Shown: positions 24,082 through 33,088, counted from the first letter of the stretch. The stretch is DNA of 51,347 nucleotides from MWDF01 sp964577435 (GCA_964577435.1 CAZNZD010000005.1:1-51347); one strand, 5' to 3'. Notes: generated from the sequence alone by a model not told the origin. Numbers and translations are program-made.

Positions 24082-25114
24082 GCAGAAGCAGCTGAACCTG
24101 GCCGCCCAGTCGGTGCTTATCAAACTGGGTGAAGGGTGCCAAGAGGCTGAAAGGGCGGCGAACTGCCTTGTCTATGCGGACATGACTGGAGTCAGCACCC
24201 ATGGAACATACCTCCTGAAGGTCATATACGAGCGCGTGAAGGCCGGCATGACGAGGCTTCCCACCTCACCGAAGGTGATCTCCGATTCAAGCGCCACGGC
24301 GCTCATCGACGGAAACAACGGACTCGGCCCCGCCGCCGCGGGCCTTGCGATGGAAATGGCCGTTAGCAAGGCGAAGCAGTTCGGAATAGGCCTTGTGCTT
24401 GTAAGAAATACCAATAACGTAGGCTGCCTTGGCTATTACACCCACATGGCGGCAAGCGGCGGGATGGTCGGCATGATGGCCGGAAACGCCAATGCCGCGA
24501 TGGCCCCGTGGGGTGGAGCCGATGCCTACTTCGGTACCAACCCTGTCTCCATATCGGTCCCGTCAGCGGGAGGCGCCCCGATAATACTCGACATGGCATC
24601 AAGCCTCGTCGCAAGGGGCAAGATCAGGAAGTCATCCAGGGAGAAGAAGCCCATACCGCAGGGCTGGGCCATCGACTCCGAGGGAAGGCCGACCACCGAC
24701 CCCGACGCAGCGCTTTCAGGCTCCCTTCTTCCTATGGGAGGCCCGAAGGGCTCGGGCCTTGCCATAATCGTCGACATGCTGACGGGCATGCTCTCAGGGT
24801 CCCTGTACGGCCCTGCGGTCAAGAGCTTCCACAGCATGGACGGGCCCACCGGCGTAGGTGCGGCATGTGCCGCCATAGACCCCGGCAGGTTCATGGATGA
24901 AAGGCAGTTCGCCTCGTCCGTCGCGGAATATGTGAAGGATATGAAGTCCATGAGGAAAGCCGAAGGCCACAGCGCCATATACGCTCCCGGCGAGATAGAG
25001 GCCCAGAAGTGGACGGCATCGCTTCTAAACGGCATAGAGATGGAAGATTCGGCGGTCAAGGCGATAAACGAGCTAATGAAGAACGTCGGAACCGACATGA
25101 TCCTCGGAGGATGA
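24071..25114 (+). CDS. Ldh2/MdhA-family malate/L-lactate-type dehydrogenase
   Basis: A 347-residue NAD(P)H-dependent 2-oxoacid reductase of the type II malate/L-lactate dehydrogenase family (also YiaK, ureidoglycolate and sulfolactate dehydrogenases). The family motif appears as DMTGVSTHG with H44. The nucleotide region contains NTNNVGCLGYY, the substrate region GTNPVSISVP, and PKGSGLAIIVDML follows. The ATG at 24071 overlaps the RraA gene by 11 bases; the longer open frame upstream is not real coding. Interconverts a 2-hydroxy acid and a 2-oxo acid in the pathway; substrate undetermined. Confidence 0.87.
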   Translation: MRIEQKQLNLAAQSVLIKLGEGCQEAERAANCLVYADMTGVSTHGTYLLKVIYERVKAGMTRLPTSPKVISDSSATALIDGNNGLGPAAAGLAMEMAVSKAKQFGIGLVLVRNTNNVGCLGYYTHMAASGGMVGMMAGNANAAMAPWGGADAYFGTNPVSISVPSAGGAPIILDMASSLVARGKIRKSSREKKPIPQGWAIDSEGRPTTDPDAALSGSLLPMGGPKGSGLAIIVDMLTGMLSGSLYGPAVKSFHSMDGPTGVGAACAAIDPGRFMDERQFASSVAEYVKDMKSMRKAEGHSAIYAPGEIEAQKWTASLLNGIEMEDSAVKAINELMKNVGTDMILGG

Positions 25115-25119
25115 GCCAG

Positions 25120-26850
25120 ATGGAATGGATTATTAGGGTCAACACAAGGACCCGCGAAGTTACTCGGCAGAAGGCGACAGATGAGCAGATGGGCTGGGGG
25201 GGAAGGCTCCTCATCGCCAAGATGCTCCTCGCCGAGGTGCCCCCTACGGCTGAGCCTCTCGGCAGGAGGAATAAGCTGCTCTTCTCGTCGGGGCTACTCG
25301 CCGACACCCCTGTCACTACGACAGGCCAGCTCTCCATAGGCGGCAAGAGCCCGCTTACGGGGGGCGTGAAGGAAAGCAATACCGGCGGCTTCGCCGGCAA
25401 GAGGATAGCGAAGCTCGGCATAAGGGCGATAATCCTGGAGGACATCCCGGAGAAGCCCGCCACAAGGATCCTCTACATATCCAAGGACAGAACCGAGCTC
25501 ATCGATGCACCCGAGCTTAAGGGCCTTCTGGTGGGAGATGCCTTCAAGGCCCTCAGGGAGAGGTTCGGCAAGGGGCACGGGCTCATCACCATAGGGCCCG
25601 CCGGCGAGCTGCTCATGTACGGCGCAGGCATTGCCGTGACCGACGACAGCGACATACAGGTACGGTATGCGGCAAGAGGCGGCCTGGGAGCGCTCATGGG
25701 CTCCAAGGGAGTGAAGGCCGTGGTAGTCTCCGACGCGGGGGCCCCCCAGCCGCAGTTCGCCGACAGGGATCTGCTGATGAAAGGCTCCAAGGACCTGGTA
25801 GATGCGCTGATGGCGGACCCCAAGACAGAAAACCGCCATATGTTCGGGACCCCCGCGATACTAGACCTCGCCAACCGCTCGGGCATACTCCCGACAAGAA
25901 ACTTCAGCGCAGGATCCTTCGAGCACGCCGACGTCATAAACGGCGAGTATGTAAGGGAGACAATCGCGAAAAGGGGAGGCGACGGGAAGTCGGGCACACC
26001 CTGCGTCGCAGGCTGTGCGATTAAGTGCAGCAACATATGGCCCGACAAGACGGGAAAGAAGATCGTCGCCTCAGTTCAGTACGAGAACATAGCGCTTCTC
26101 GGCTCCAACTGCGGAATAGGCGACATGGACGACATCGCCGAGCTTAACGACCTCTGCAACCAGGTCGGGGTGGACGCCATCGAGACGGGCGCCGTAATCG
26201 GCGTAGCCATGGAGGCAGGTGTTGTCCCGTTCGGCGACGCCGAGGGGGCAAAGGGGCTCATAAGGCAGATTGGCGAGGGTACATACCTGGGAAGGATACT
26301 GGGACACGGAGCAGTCATCACAGGAAGGCTCCTGGGAGTCCGCAGGGTCCCCGCAGTCAAGGGGCAGGCGATACCCGGCTACGACCCGAGGTCGCTTAAA
26401 GGAAACGGGGTCACCTATGTCACATCCCCGATGGGCGCCGACCACACGGCCGGAAACGCCTTCGAGACTCTGAACACGATTAATCCCACAGGCCGCGAAA
26501 AGCAGGTCGAATCCTCATACATGCTCCAGGTAAGGGCGGCAATGCTTGACTCCCTTGGGCTTTGCCTGTTCACAAGGCCGCCGATTAGGAAAAACCCGCA
26601 GATACTGCTGGACATACTGAAGGGCAAGTACGGAAGGGACTTCTCTGTCTCCGACGCAAGGGGAATCGGGGAGGAGTGCCTCAGGGCGGAAAGGGAGTTC
26701 AACAGGCTGGCCGGCGTGAACGAGGAATTCAGGCCGATGCCAGAGTTCATAAGGGAAGAGGCGCTTCCTCCCACCAACGCGGTGTTCGACATACCGATGG
26801 AGGATATGGTCAAGGTCTGGGACGTGAGACTCAACGAGAACGACATATAG
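25120..26850 (+). CDS. aor: tungsten-containing aldehyde:ferredoxin oxidoreductase
   Basis: Oxidises an aldehyde to a carboxylic acid with ferredoxin as acceptor (or the reverse), using a bis-tungstopterin and a [4Fe-4S] cluster in the cytoplasm. The N-terminal domain reads RQKATDEQMGWGGRLL, then the LGRRNKLLFSSGLLADT and GGFAGKRIAKLG pterin-binding segments. Cluster cysteines lie in the CVAGCAIKC segment at about residues 295-303, with a distant fourth in SLGLCLF near 482. The 576-residue length is slightly shorter than the classical 605. ATG at 25120 is preferred since GGAGG at 25106-25110 is 9 bases upstream and would abut the ATG at 25111. Tight spacing puts it in the catabolic operon. 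Substrate unknown. Confidence 0.92.
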   Translation: MEWIIRVNTRTREVTRQKATDEQMGWGGRLLIAKMLLAEVPPTAEPLGRRNKLLFSSGLLADTPVTTTGQLSIGGKSPLTGGVKESNTGGFAGKRIAKLGIRAIILEDIPEKPATRILYISKDRTELIDAPELKGLLVGDAFKALRERFGKGHGLITIGPAGELLMYGAGIAVTDDSDIQVRYAARGGLGALMGSKGVKAVVVSDAGAPQPQFADRDLLMKGSKDLVDALMADPKTENRHMFGTPAILDLANRSGILPTRNFSAGSFEHADVINGEYVRETIAKRGGDGKSGTPCVAGCAIKCSNIWPDKTGKKIVASVQYENIALLGSNCGIGDMDDIAELNDLCNQVGVDAIETGAVIGVAMEAGVVPFGDAEGAKGLIRQIGEGTYLGRILGHGAVITGRLLGVRRVPAVKGQAIPGYDPRSLKGNGVTYVTSPMGADHTAGNAFETLNTINPTGREKQVESSYMLQVRAAMLDSLGLCLFTRPPIRKNPQILLDILKGKYGRDFSVSDARGIGEECLRAEREFNRLAGVNEEFRPMPEFIREEALPPTNAVFDIPMEDMVKVWDVRLNENDI

Positions 26851-26865
26851 CTTACTTGGCCTAAA

Positions 26866-26882
26866 CCGCCGCGGCGCGGCGG
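26866..26882 (+). repeat. GC hairpin between aor and SDR genes
   Basis: CCGCCG, a 5-base loop and CGGCGG form a perfect 6-bp stem without a T-run. It may be an mRNA-processing or stability element in the operon. Confidence 0.4.
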
Positions 26883-26905
26883 ATAACATTAAGGTGGTGC
26901 AGTAC

Positions 26906-27655
26906 ATGGAGCTTAAGGACAAGGTAGTCATAGTGACTGGTGCCGCAAAGGGGCTGGGGAAGGCGATCGCCGAGAAGTGCTTCGAGGAGGGCGCGAAGGT
27001 CGCGCTCTGGGACGTGGCGTTCGACGGGGTGAAGGCGTTGGCATCGGAGCTGGACGCCAGCGGCAGGAAGGCCAAGGCGTATGAAGTGGACATAACCGAC
27101 GAGAAGTCGGTGGAGAAGGCCATGGCGAAGACCGTGAAGGAAATGAAGCACGTCGACGTCCTCGTCAACAACGCCGGCATCTCCCAGCACAAGCCGATAG
27201 ACCAGATGACCCTCGAGATCTTCGAACGCGTCATGAAGGTGAACGTCACCGGCACTTTCCTCTGCTGCAAGGCCGCAGCCGCGGTCATGAAGGAGCAGAA
27301 GTCGGGCAAGATAGTAAACATCGCGTCACTTGGCGCAAGGACGGGAAGGCCCGGCGTGGGCATCAACTACGCGGCGTCGAAGTCCGCGGTGATAGGCATA
27401 ACGCAGACGCTGGCAAGGGAGCTCGGACCCAGCGGCATATACGTAAACTGCATATGCCCGGGCCCCATCCTCACCGAGCAGACGAAGCAGTACCCTCCCG
27501 AAGTGTTCGCGTCATGGAACGTGGGCAGGGCGATACTGAAGGACGGCCTTCCCGAGGACGTGGCGGACGCGGTCATCTACCTCGCCTCGGATAAGTCCGC
27601 ATGGGTCACAGGCGTTACGCTGGACGTAAACGGCGGGATTCTCATCAGAGGCTGA
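26906..27655 (+). CDS. short-chain dehydrogenase/reductase
   Basis: A 249-residue classical SDR oxidising or reducing a hydroxyl/carbonyl with NAD(P). Rossmann motif TGAAKGLG at 11-18, NNAG motif in VLVNNAGIS, and the Ser-Tyr-Lys triad at about S141, Y155 and K159 (NYAASKSAV). The C-terminal DVNGGILIRG is typical of sugar or polyol dehydrogenases such as FabG-like enzymes. ATG at 26906 follows AAGGTGG by 8 bases; GTG codons upstream are part of that ribosome-binding site. Inferred to act on the same pathway as the MDR dehydrogenase 4 kb downstream. Confidence 0.9.
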   Translation: MELKDKVVIVTGAAKGLGKAIAEKCFEEGAKVALWDVAFDGVKALASELDASGRKAKAYEVDITDEKSVEKAMAKTVKEMKHVDVLVNNAGISQHKPIDQMTLEIFERVMKVNVTGTFLCCKAAAAVMKEQKSGKIVNIASLGARTGRPGVGINYAASKSAVIGITQTLARELGPSGIYVNCICPGPILTEQTKQYPPEVFASWNVGRAILKDGLPEDVADAVIYLASDKSAWVTGVTLDVNGGILIRG

Positions 27656-27682
27656 TGTAGCAATAACCACAGGAGGGACAAT

Positions 27683-28045
27683 ATGTCAGGTCTTAAGGTA
27701 GTCGATATCAGAAACGTGGAGGGCATAAGGCGCGACCCTCCGAGGACGTCGTGGATACTCGTGTCCGAGCAGACGGTAGGGGCGCAGAACCTGGCCATGG
27801 GAGTGAACGAGACCTACCCGGGCGGGATGGTGCCCGAGCACATGCACGAGAAGGAGGAGGAGGTCATGTACTTCCTCTCCGGTACGGGCAAGTTCATCAC
27901 GAAGGACAGGGAGATAGACCTTCACGAGGGCATATGCATCTACAACCCGCCGGGTGAGATGCACAAGATCGTCAACACGGGAGACGATGTCCTGAAGTTC
28001 GTCTGGATCTACTCCCCGCAGCTGGACAGCCACAGGAAAAAGTAG
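27683..28045 (+). CDS. small single-domain cupin
   Basis: A 120-residue beta-barrel protein. The metal site is visible as H53, H55 and E59/E60 in PEHMHEKEEEV (cupin motif 1) and H94 in GEMHKIV (motif 2). Such proteins act as isomerases, epimerases or dioxygenase-like enzymes, or bind sugars. Clean start behind AGGAGGG. In this operon it could isomerise or stabilise a keto-sugar intermediate; that is inference. Confidence 0.87.
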   Translation: MSGLKVVDIRNVEGIRRDPPRTSWILVSEQTVGAQNLAMGVNETYPGGMVPEHMHEKEEEVMYFLSGTGKFITKDREIDLHEGICIYNPPGEMHKIVNTGDDVLKFVWIYSPQLDSHRKK

Positions 28046-28062
28046 CTAGAGAGGTGGAGACT

Positions 28063-29028
28063 ATGGGCGATTGGAAGCTGCCCCGCACTGAGGGGCATAT
28101 GGACAGGCCTTCGAAGATCTATTTTCAGACAATGACCAAGTACGACGTTGAGGAGAGGCTCAAGGTCAACGACATCATCATCATACCGATCGGTTCGACT
28201 GAGAACCACGGCAAGGCGGGCCCGTACGGCGAGGACACCTTCCTAGTGACGAGGATGGCCGAGATGGTAGCGGAGAAGACCGGCTGCACGGTAGCCGAAC
28301 CCCTTTGGTACGGCTCGCACCCGTTCCATCACATAGGGCAACCCGGCACGGTACCGATTCCGGACGACGTGTTCAACGCCTACATCAGGTCCATGATCTC
28401 AGGATTCTGGAACACTGGCTTTAGAAAGCAGATCCTTATCAGCCTGCACGGGCAGGAGTACGCCATTCCCTCGGCCATACAGGAGTGGGGGAAGAAGTAC
28501 CAGGTGCCGGCTGTGCTCATCTTCCTGGACCTTCCCCGCGTGATGGGTCAGTCCTTGATGGACCAGGCGCACGGCGGCCCGTTCCTCACCCCATTCCAAC
28601 ACGCTGACGAGGCGGAGACCTCGCTGTCTCTTGCGCTGTTCCCCGAGCTCTGCGACATGGCGCACGCGGAGGACACGAAGCTCGGAGGATTCCTGCCCCC
28701 CGGACACATCGACAGGGGCGGGGACATCTACGGAAACCCGATACCGGGCCACTGCGCGGTAGGATGCGGCGGCATCGAGTGCGTGCTGTTCCCCGAAGGA
28801 GTGCTCGGCAAGGCGACGCTTGCTGACGGGAAGAAGGGCGAAAGGGCCGTCACCACCGCATGCGACTACATGGTCAGGCTCCACAACGACATACTGTCAA
28901 GGTTCCCAGCAGGCGAGCTGCCACCGATAGAGCTGATGACCCAGAGGGACAGGGCCGAGATAGAAGCGATACTCAAGGGCCCTACAAACGGCGGAAGGCA
29001 CCTGTACACACTAGGCTGGCCGTCCTGA
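28063..29028 (+). CDS. creatininase-family hydrolase
   Basis: A 321-residue metal-dependent hydrolase of the creatininase fold. The ligand pattern E47-x-H49 in GSTENHG, D58 in YGEDTF and the His in SLHGQE reproduce the binuclear metal site. Relatives hydrolyse cyclic amides (creatinine, formamide pterins) or carbon-carbon bonds of cyclic ketones; one is the 3-dehydro-scyllo-inosose hydrolase of inositol catabolism. ATG at 28063 follows GAGAGGTGG. Given neighbouring dehydrogenases on both sides, ring opening of an oxidised cyclitol or lactone is a plausible role but is not proven by sequence. Confidence 0.85.
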   Translation: MGDWKLPRTEGHMDRPSKIYFQTMTKYDVEERLKVNDIIIIPIGSTENHGKAGPYGEDTFLVTRMAEMVAEKTGCTVAEPLWYGSHPFHHIGQPGTVPIPDDVFNAYIRSMISGFWNTGFRKQILISLHGQEYAIPSAIQEWGKKYQVPAVLIFLDLPRVMGQSLMDQAHGGPFLTPFQHADEAETSLSLALFPELCDMAHAEDTKLGGFLPPGHIDRGGDIYGNPIPGHCAVGCGGIECVLFPEGVLGKATLADGKKGERAVTTACDYMVRLHNDILSRFPAGELPPIELMTQRDRAEIEAILKGPTNGGRHLYTLGWPS

Positions 29029-29076
29029 TAGAAGGACAGAAGCATAGAAGGACCAAAAACGAAGGAGGGGCATTTT

Positions 29077-30117
29077 ATGAAGAGAGCTCTGGTAAAGGTA
29101 TTAGCGCTGGCAGTAGTTCTGACGATCCTCGCTCTTTCCAGCACAGGCCTAGCAGCGACCAAGATCGTGATGAAAGTGGCCCACGCTGACGCCGTAGACG
29201 TCTACACGTCAAGGAAGCACGGACAGCTCGTGACCTTCGCAAACCTTGTAAACGCCAGAAGCGGCGGCAGGCTCGAAGTACAGGTCTTCGGAGCGGGCCA
29301 GCTCGGCGCAGAGCGCGAATACGTCGAAGCGATCATGGCAGGCACCGTCCAGGGCGGCATAGCATCCGGCGTAGTAGGAAGCTTCCTGCCCGAGGCCATG
29401 ATGACCGACATCCCCTACCTGTTCCCGTCAGCATCCATAGCATGGGACGTCCTTGACGGCGCATTCGGCGACAAGCTCTCTGCGATGCTTCTCGCCCGCA
29501 CCGGCATGAGGAACCTCGGATTCGCCGAGGTCGGCTTCAGGCACTTCACCAACTCCAAGCGCCCCATCAAGACGCCCGCCGACATGAAGGGCCTTAAGAT
29601 AAGGGTGCAGGAGACCCAGGTATTCCTGAGGCTCATCAACGCCCTGGGCGCAAGCCCCACCCCCATCGCATGGACCGAGACCTATACCGCGCTACAGACC
29701 AAGGTGGTCGACGGCCAGGAGAACCCCGTATCGACGATAGTGTTCGCCAAGCTCGCCGAAGTCCAGAAGTACCTGACCCTTGACGGGCACGTATACGGAG
29801 TCGACTGGTTCGTGGTGAACGAGAAGTTCTTCAAGAGCCTGGACAAGGACCTCCAGGAGATCATAGTCGACAGCGCAAGGATATCCGCCAACGTAAGCCG
29901 CGGCCTGCAGCAGCTGAACTCCGCTGTCGGCCTCGACACGCTCGTCAAGGCCGGCATGGAGATCTACTCCCCGACCGAAGCCGAGATGGCTCAGTTCAAG
30001 AGCCTTTCCCAGAAGCCCGTTATCGACTGGCTCAAGACCCAGATGGACGAGAAGCTCATAAACGAGCTCCTCAAGGCAGTCGACGACGCGGTGAAGGCGC
30101 AGAAGGCCAGCTTCTAA
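29077..30117 (+). CDS. dctP: TRAP transporter solute-binding protein
   Basis: Extracytoplasmic receptor of a tripartite ATP-independent periplasmic transporter, 346 residues, signal peptide ending near LSSTGLAAT. The DctP-type ligand site is seen in LKIRVQETQVFLRLI, whose arginine normally salt-bridges a substrate carboxylate, and in the conserved ALQTKVVDGQENP segment. The arginine supports a carboxylated substrate. Strong ribosome-binding site GGAGGGG. A stable hairpin follows the gene, before dctQ, and probably allows more receptor than membrane subunit to be made. Confidence 0.93.
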   Translation: MKRALVKVLALAVVLTILALSSTGLAATKIVMKVAHADAVDVYTSRKHGQLVTFANLVNARSGGRLEVQVFGAGQLGAEREYVEAIMAGTVQGGIASGVVGSFLPEAMMTDIPYLFPSASIAWDVLDGAFGDKLSAMLLARTGMRNLGFAEVGFRHFTNSKRPIKTPADMKGLKIRVQETQVFLRLINALGASPTPIAWTETYTALQTKVVDGQENPVSTIVFAKLAEVQKYLTLDGHVYGVDWFVVNEKFFKSLDKDLQEIIVDSARISANVSRGLQQLNSAVGLDTLVKAGMEIYSPTEAEMAQFKSLSQKPVIDWLKTQMDEKLINELLKAVDDAVKAQKASF

Positions 30118-30133
30118 CCTTATCTGGCAACTA

Positions 30134-30160
30134 CCGGAAGGCGGCCCGGCCGCCTTCCGG
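30134..30160 (+). terminator. stem-loop between dctP and dctQ
   Basis: CCGGAAGGCGG, a 5-base loop and CCGCCTTCCGG form a perfect 11-bp stem with no T-run. Placed directly after a binding-protein gene, it likely protects the upstream mRNA or partially terminates transcription. Confidence 0.7.
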
Positions 30161-30220
30161 CCCCACAGACCTAATCCAGACACCGCGCGCTTAGGCAATA
30201 ACTGAAATGAGGTATATGCC

Positions 30221-30703
30221 ATGCGAGCTTTGAAATGGTTCTACGACAACATAAACAAGCTTGTGGACATTATGATTATCGCGGTCCTCTCGATCATGAT
30301 AGTCGACGTGGCTGTGGGAGTCTTCTTCCGCTACGTCCTGAACAATGCGATACCCTGGGTCGAGGAAGTATCAAGGTATCTTATGATCTGGGCAGCGTAC
30401 CTTTCTATGGGCATGGTCATGAGAGACGAGCAGAACGTGGGGGTCGAGTTCGTGGTCAACTGGTTCCCCAAGGGTGGCAAGAAGGTAATCAAGGTCCTGA
30501 CGCACGTCGTCATCTCCGTATTCCTCGCCATCGTTCTGTATCAGTCCATTAAATACACGAGGATCCTCAGGATTCAGAGGTCGCCTGCGCTCGGCATGCC
30601 CATGATGTACCCATATATTTCAGTGGCGATAGGCTCGTTCTTGATGCTCATGGAGAACATAAAGCTCATGTTCGAATACGCGACGGGCAAGAAGACCGCA
30701 TAA
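30221..30703 (+). CDS. dctQ: TRAP transporter small membrane subunit
   Basis: A 160-residue four-helix protein of the DctQ family. The first helix VDIMIIAVLSIMIVDVAVGVF (residues ~12-32, written as its extremes) is followed by the family motif FRYVLNNAIPWVEEVSRYLM near residue 34 onward. It pairs with DctM in the cytoplasmic membrane. GAGG lies 8 bases before the ATG. Sits between dctP and dctM in the canonical P-Q-M order. Confidence 0.92.
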   Translation: MRALKWFYDNINKLVDIMIIAVLSIMIVDVAVGVFFRYVLNNAIPWVEEVSRYLMIWAAYLSMGMVMRDEQNVGVEFVVNWFPKGGKKVIKVLTHVVISVFLAIVLYQSIKYTRILRIQRSPALGMPMMYPYISVAIGSFLMLMENIKLMFEYATGKKTA

Positions 30704-30725
30704 CACGGAAGGAGCAATTCGGAAG

Positions 30726-32006
30726 ATGATTTACGGATTCTTTGCATTCTTCGTGACGATGCTGGCCGGCATTCCCATCGGCTTCGGCTTGGGCATTGGC
30801 TCGGTGGTGACGCTTCTGGTGAAGGGATACTCCTTAAGCGTCGTGGCATCGAGGATGTTCACCGGCATCGACAACTTCCCGATAATGGCCATCCCCTTCT
30901 TCTGCATCGCAGGGGACCTGATGAACGAGACCGGCATCACGCAGCGGCTGGTCAAGTTCGCGGATGTCCTTGTCGGACACATAAGAGGTGGACTGGGGCA
31001 TGTGAACGTGGTGGCCGAGTGCTTCTTCTCCGGCATCACGGGCTCTGCCATCGCCGACGCATCAGCCCTCGGCTCGATGCTCATCCCCACCATGGTGGAG
31101 AAGGGCTTCGACGTCGGGTTCAGCGCGGCTGTGGTGGCCTCATCCTCAGTAATAGGGCCGATCATACCTCCCAGCATACCATTCGTAGTCTACGGGCTAA
31201 TCACCGGCGTGTCGGTCGGAGGCCTTTTCATGGCCGGCATGGTCCCGGGCATAATCCTTGCAATAGGCCTCATGATCGTTATCTACATCATATCCGTGAA
31301 GAGGGGATACCCCGCCAATAGCAGGAGGGCTACCTTCAGGGAGATAGTGGATGCAACCATTAAGGCGACTGTGCCTCTGATGATGCCGATAATCATACTG
31401 GGCGGCATCATGGCCGGCATATTCACCGCCACTGAGGCATCGGCAGTTGCAGTTGTGTATTCGCTTATCATAGGGTTCATTGTCTATAGGAACCTTGACT
31501 TTAAAAAGCTGCCCAAGATACTGCTTAACTCATCTAGGACGATGGGAATCGTGTTCCTCGTCATGGCAACGGCTAACGTATTCAACTGGCTCATGGCGAC
31601 GGAGCAGGTGCCCCAGAAGGTGGCCCAGGCGCTCACCTCACAGGTATCCAACCCTGCGGTGCTGCTTCTCATTATAAACGCGGTGCTGCTGGTGCTCGGC
31701 TGCTTCATGGAGGGCACGGCCGCCATGATCCTGACCGTCCCGATAATACTCGAGATAATGAAGGGAAGCGGCGTGCATCCTATCATGCTGGGAATCATCA
31801 TCGTGCTGAACCTGATGATAGGGCTCATAACGCCTCCTCTTGGGCTAAGCCTGTATGTATGCTGCAGCATGGCGAAGATCTCACTTGACAAGATCTCGAG
31901 GGCCATCTGGCCATTCGTCATCGTCGAGGTGGTCGTCCTGCTGCTTGTGACCTATGTGGAACCGATAAGCATGTGGCTTCCGAGGCTGACCGGCTTCGCG
32001 CGATGA
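30726..32006 (+). CDS. dctM: TRAP transporter large membrane subunit
   Basis: A 426-residue DctM permease with about twelve membrane segments and two inverted half-repeats, driving sodium- or proton-coupled uptake. Family hallmarks include the N-terminal GIPIGFGLGIG, IDNFPIMAIPFF, GITGSAIADASALGSMLIP, IGPIIPPSIPF and the C-terminal LMIGLITPPLGLSLY. Starts 22 bases after dctQ. The zinc dehydrogenase follows after 40 bases. Confidence 0.93.
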   Translation: MIYGFFAFFVTMLAGIPIGFGLGIGSVVTLLVKGYSLSVVASRMFTGIDNFPIMAIPFFCIAGDLMNETGITQRLVKFADVLVGHIRGGLGHVNVVAECFFSGITGSAIADASALGSMLIPTMVEKGFDVGFSAAVVASSSVIGPIIPPSIPFVVYGLITGVSVGGLFMAGMVPGIILAIGLMIVIYIISVKRGYPANSRRATFREIVDATIKATVPLMMPIIILGGIMAGIFTATEASAVAVVYSLIIGFIVYRNLDFKKLPKILLNSSRTMGIVFLVMATANVFNWLMATEQVPQKVAQALTSQVSNPAVLLLIINAVLLVLGCFMEGTAAMILTVPIILEIMKGSGVHPIMLGIIIVLNLMIGLITPPLGLSLYVCCSMAKISLDKISRAIWPFVIVEVVVLLLVTYVEPISMWLPRLTGFAR

Positions 32007-32046
32007 CAAGATGGGCCGGACGGCCCGCTTCGAAGGGGTGTTTTGT

Positions 32047-33078
32047 ATGAAGGCGATAATCAAGTACAGCGCCGAGCCCGGAGACATGAGGGTAATGGAC
32101 GTGCCGGTTCCCAAGCCGGCCCCGGGAGAGATGCTGGTCCAGGTCAAGGCGACTGGCATATGCTACAGCGACATATCCATACTCGACGGCAAGTACAAGG
32201 GCCGCAAGCCGGTGCCCTATCCTGTGGTCATGGGTCATGAGGGCGCAGGAATAGTGGCGGAGCTGGGCGCCGGCGTGACCGACGTCAAGGTGGGCGACAG
32301 GATAGGCTTCGAGGTCCTGTTCGGCTGCGGCAAGTGCGAGAACTGCAGGAACGGCAACAAGAACATGTGCTCCGACTGGGGCCATTACGGCATCACCACG
32401 AACGGCACGTTCGCGGAGTACATCGCGATAAAGTCGGAGCTGGCCCACAAGCTGCCCGACAACGTCTCATTCGCGAATGCTGCCTTCCTTGAGCCCATAA
32501 GCCTTACTGTAAGGTCCATCGAGCACGTAAAGCCCATGGTGGGGGACACCGCCGCGATCATAGGCCCCGGCTCGATAGGCCTTCTGCACCTGCAGGCCCT
32601 TAAGGCGGCAGGCTGCGCCAAGGTGATCATGGTGGGAATCGAGAAGGACAGCTTCAGGTTCGACATAGCGAAGAAGCTGGGGGCTGACCATGTGGTGACC
32701 ATAGGCAAGGAAGATCCCATCGCCGCGGTCAAGGAATACACCAAGGGGCTGGGTTGCGACGTGGTCGTGGAGACGGCAGCGCATCCGTCGGCCTTCGGGC
32801 TGGCAATCGAGCTTGCAGCCTCCAAGGGGAGGATCTCGACCTTCGGGCTTTATCCGGAAGCCACTGTAAGGCCCATCCAGATAATCAGGGAGGGCCTTAC
32901 GATATTCGGCGACGTGGCGCTCCTGCAGAAGCACTTCCTAAGGGCGATAAGATGGGTGGAGTACGGCAAGGTGCTTGCAGAACCGATAATAACGAAGAGG
33001 TTCAGCCTGGACCAGGCGGCCGAGGCCGTGGAGGCTAACCGCAAGGGTGACGCCGTGAAAGTGCTCTTCGAGGTCTAG
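32047..33078 (+). CDS. zinc-dependent MDR-type alcohol/polyol dehydrogenase
   Basis: A 343-residue medium-chain dehydrogenase, likely oxidising a secondary hydroxyl of a sugar, polyol or cyclitol with NAD. Catalytic zinc ligands C39 and H64-E65 are present (GICYSD, MGHEG). The structural zinc site C94/C97/C100/C108 is complete (CGKCENC and NKNMC). The cofactor motif IGPGSIG lies in the middle. ATG at 32047 behind AAGGGGTG. Last gene of the catabolic cluster, before a strong hairpin. Related to threonine, sorbitol and L-idonate dehydrogenases. Confidence 0.9.
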   Translation: MKAIIKYSAEPGDMRVMDVPVPKPAPGEMLVQVKATGICYSDISILDGKYKGRKPVPYPVVMGHEGAGIVAELGAGVTDVKVGDRIGFEVLFGCGKCENCRNGNKNMCSDWGHYGITTNGTFAEYIAIKSELAHKLPDNVSFANAAFLEPISLTVRSIEHVKPMVGDTAAIIGPGSIGLLHLQALKAAGCAKVIMVGIEKDSFRFDIAKKLGADHVVTIGKEDPIAAVKEYTKGLGCDVVVETAAHPSAFGLAIELAASKGRISTFGLYPEATVRPIQIIREGLTIFGDVALLQKHFLRAIRWVEYGKVLAEPIITKRFSLDQAAEAVEANRKGDAVKVLFEV

Positions 33079-33088
33079 ATAAGGGCTC

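Noticed and set aside
26866..26882. GC hairpin after aor as an operon-ending terminator
   Set aside because: No T-run, and the next gene follows at once with a good ribosome-binding site; an internal mRNA element is more likely.
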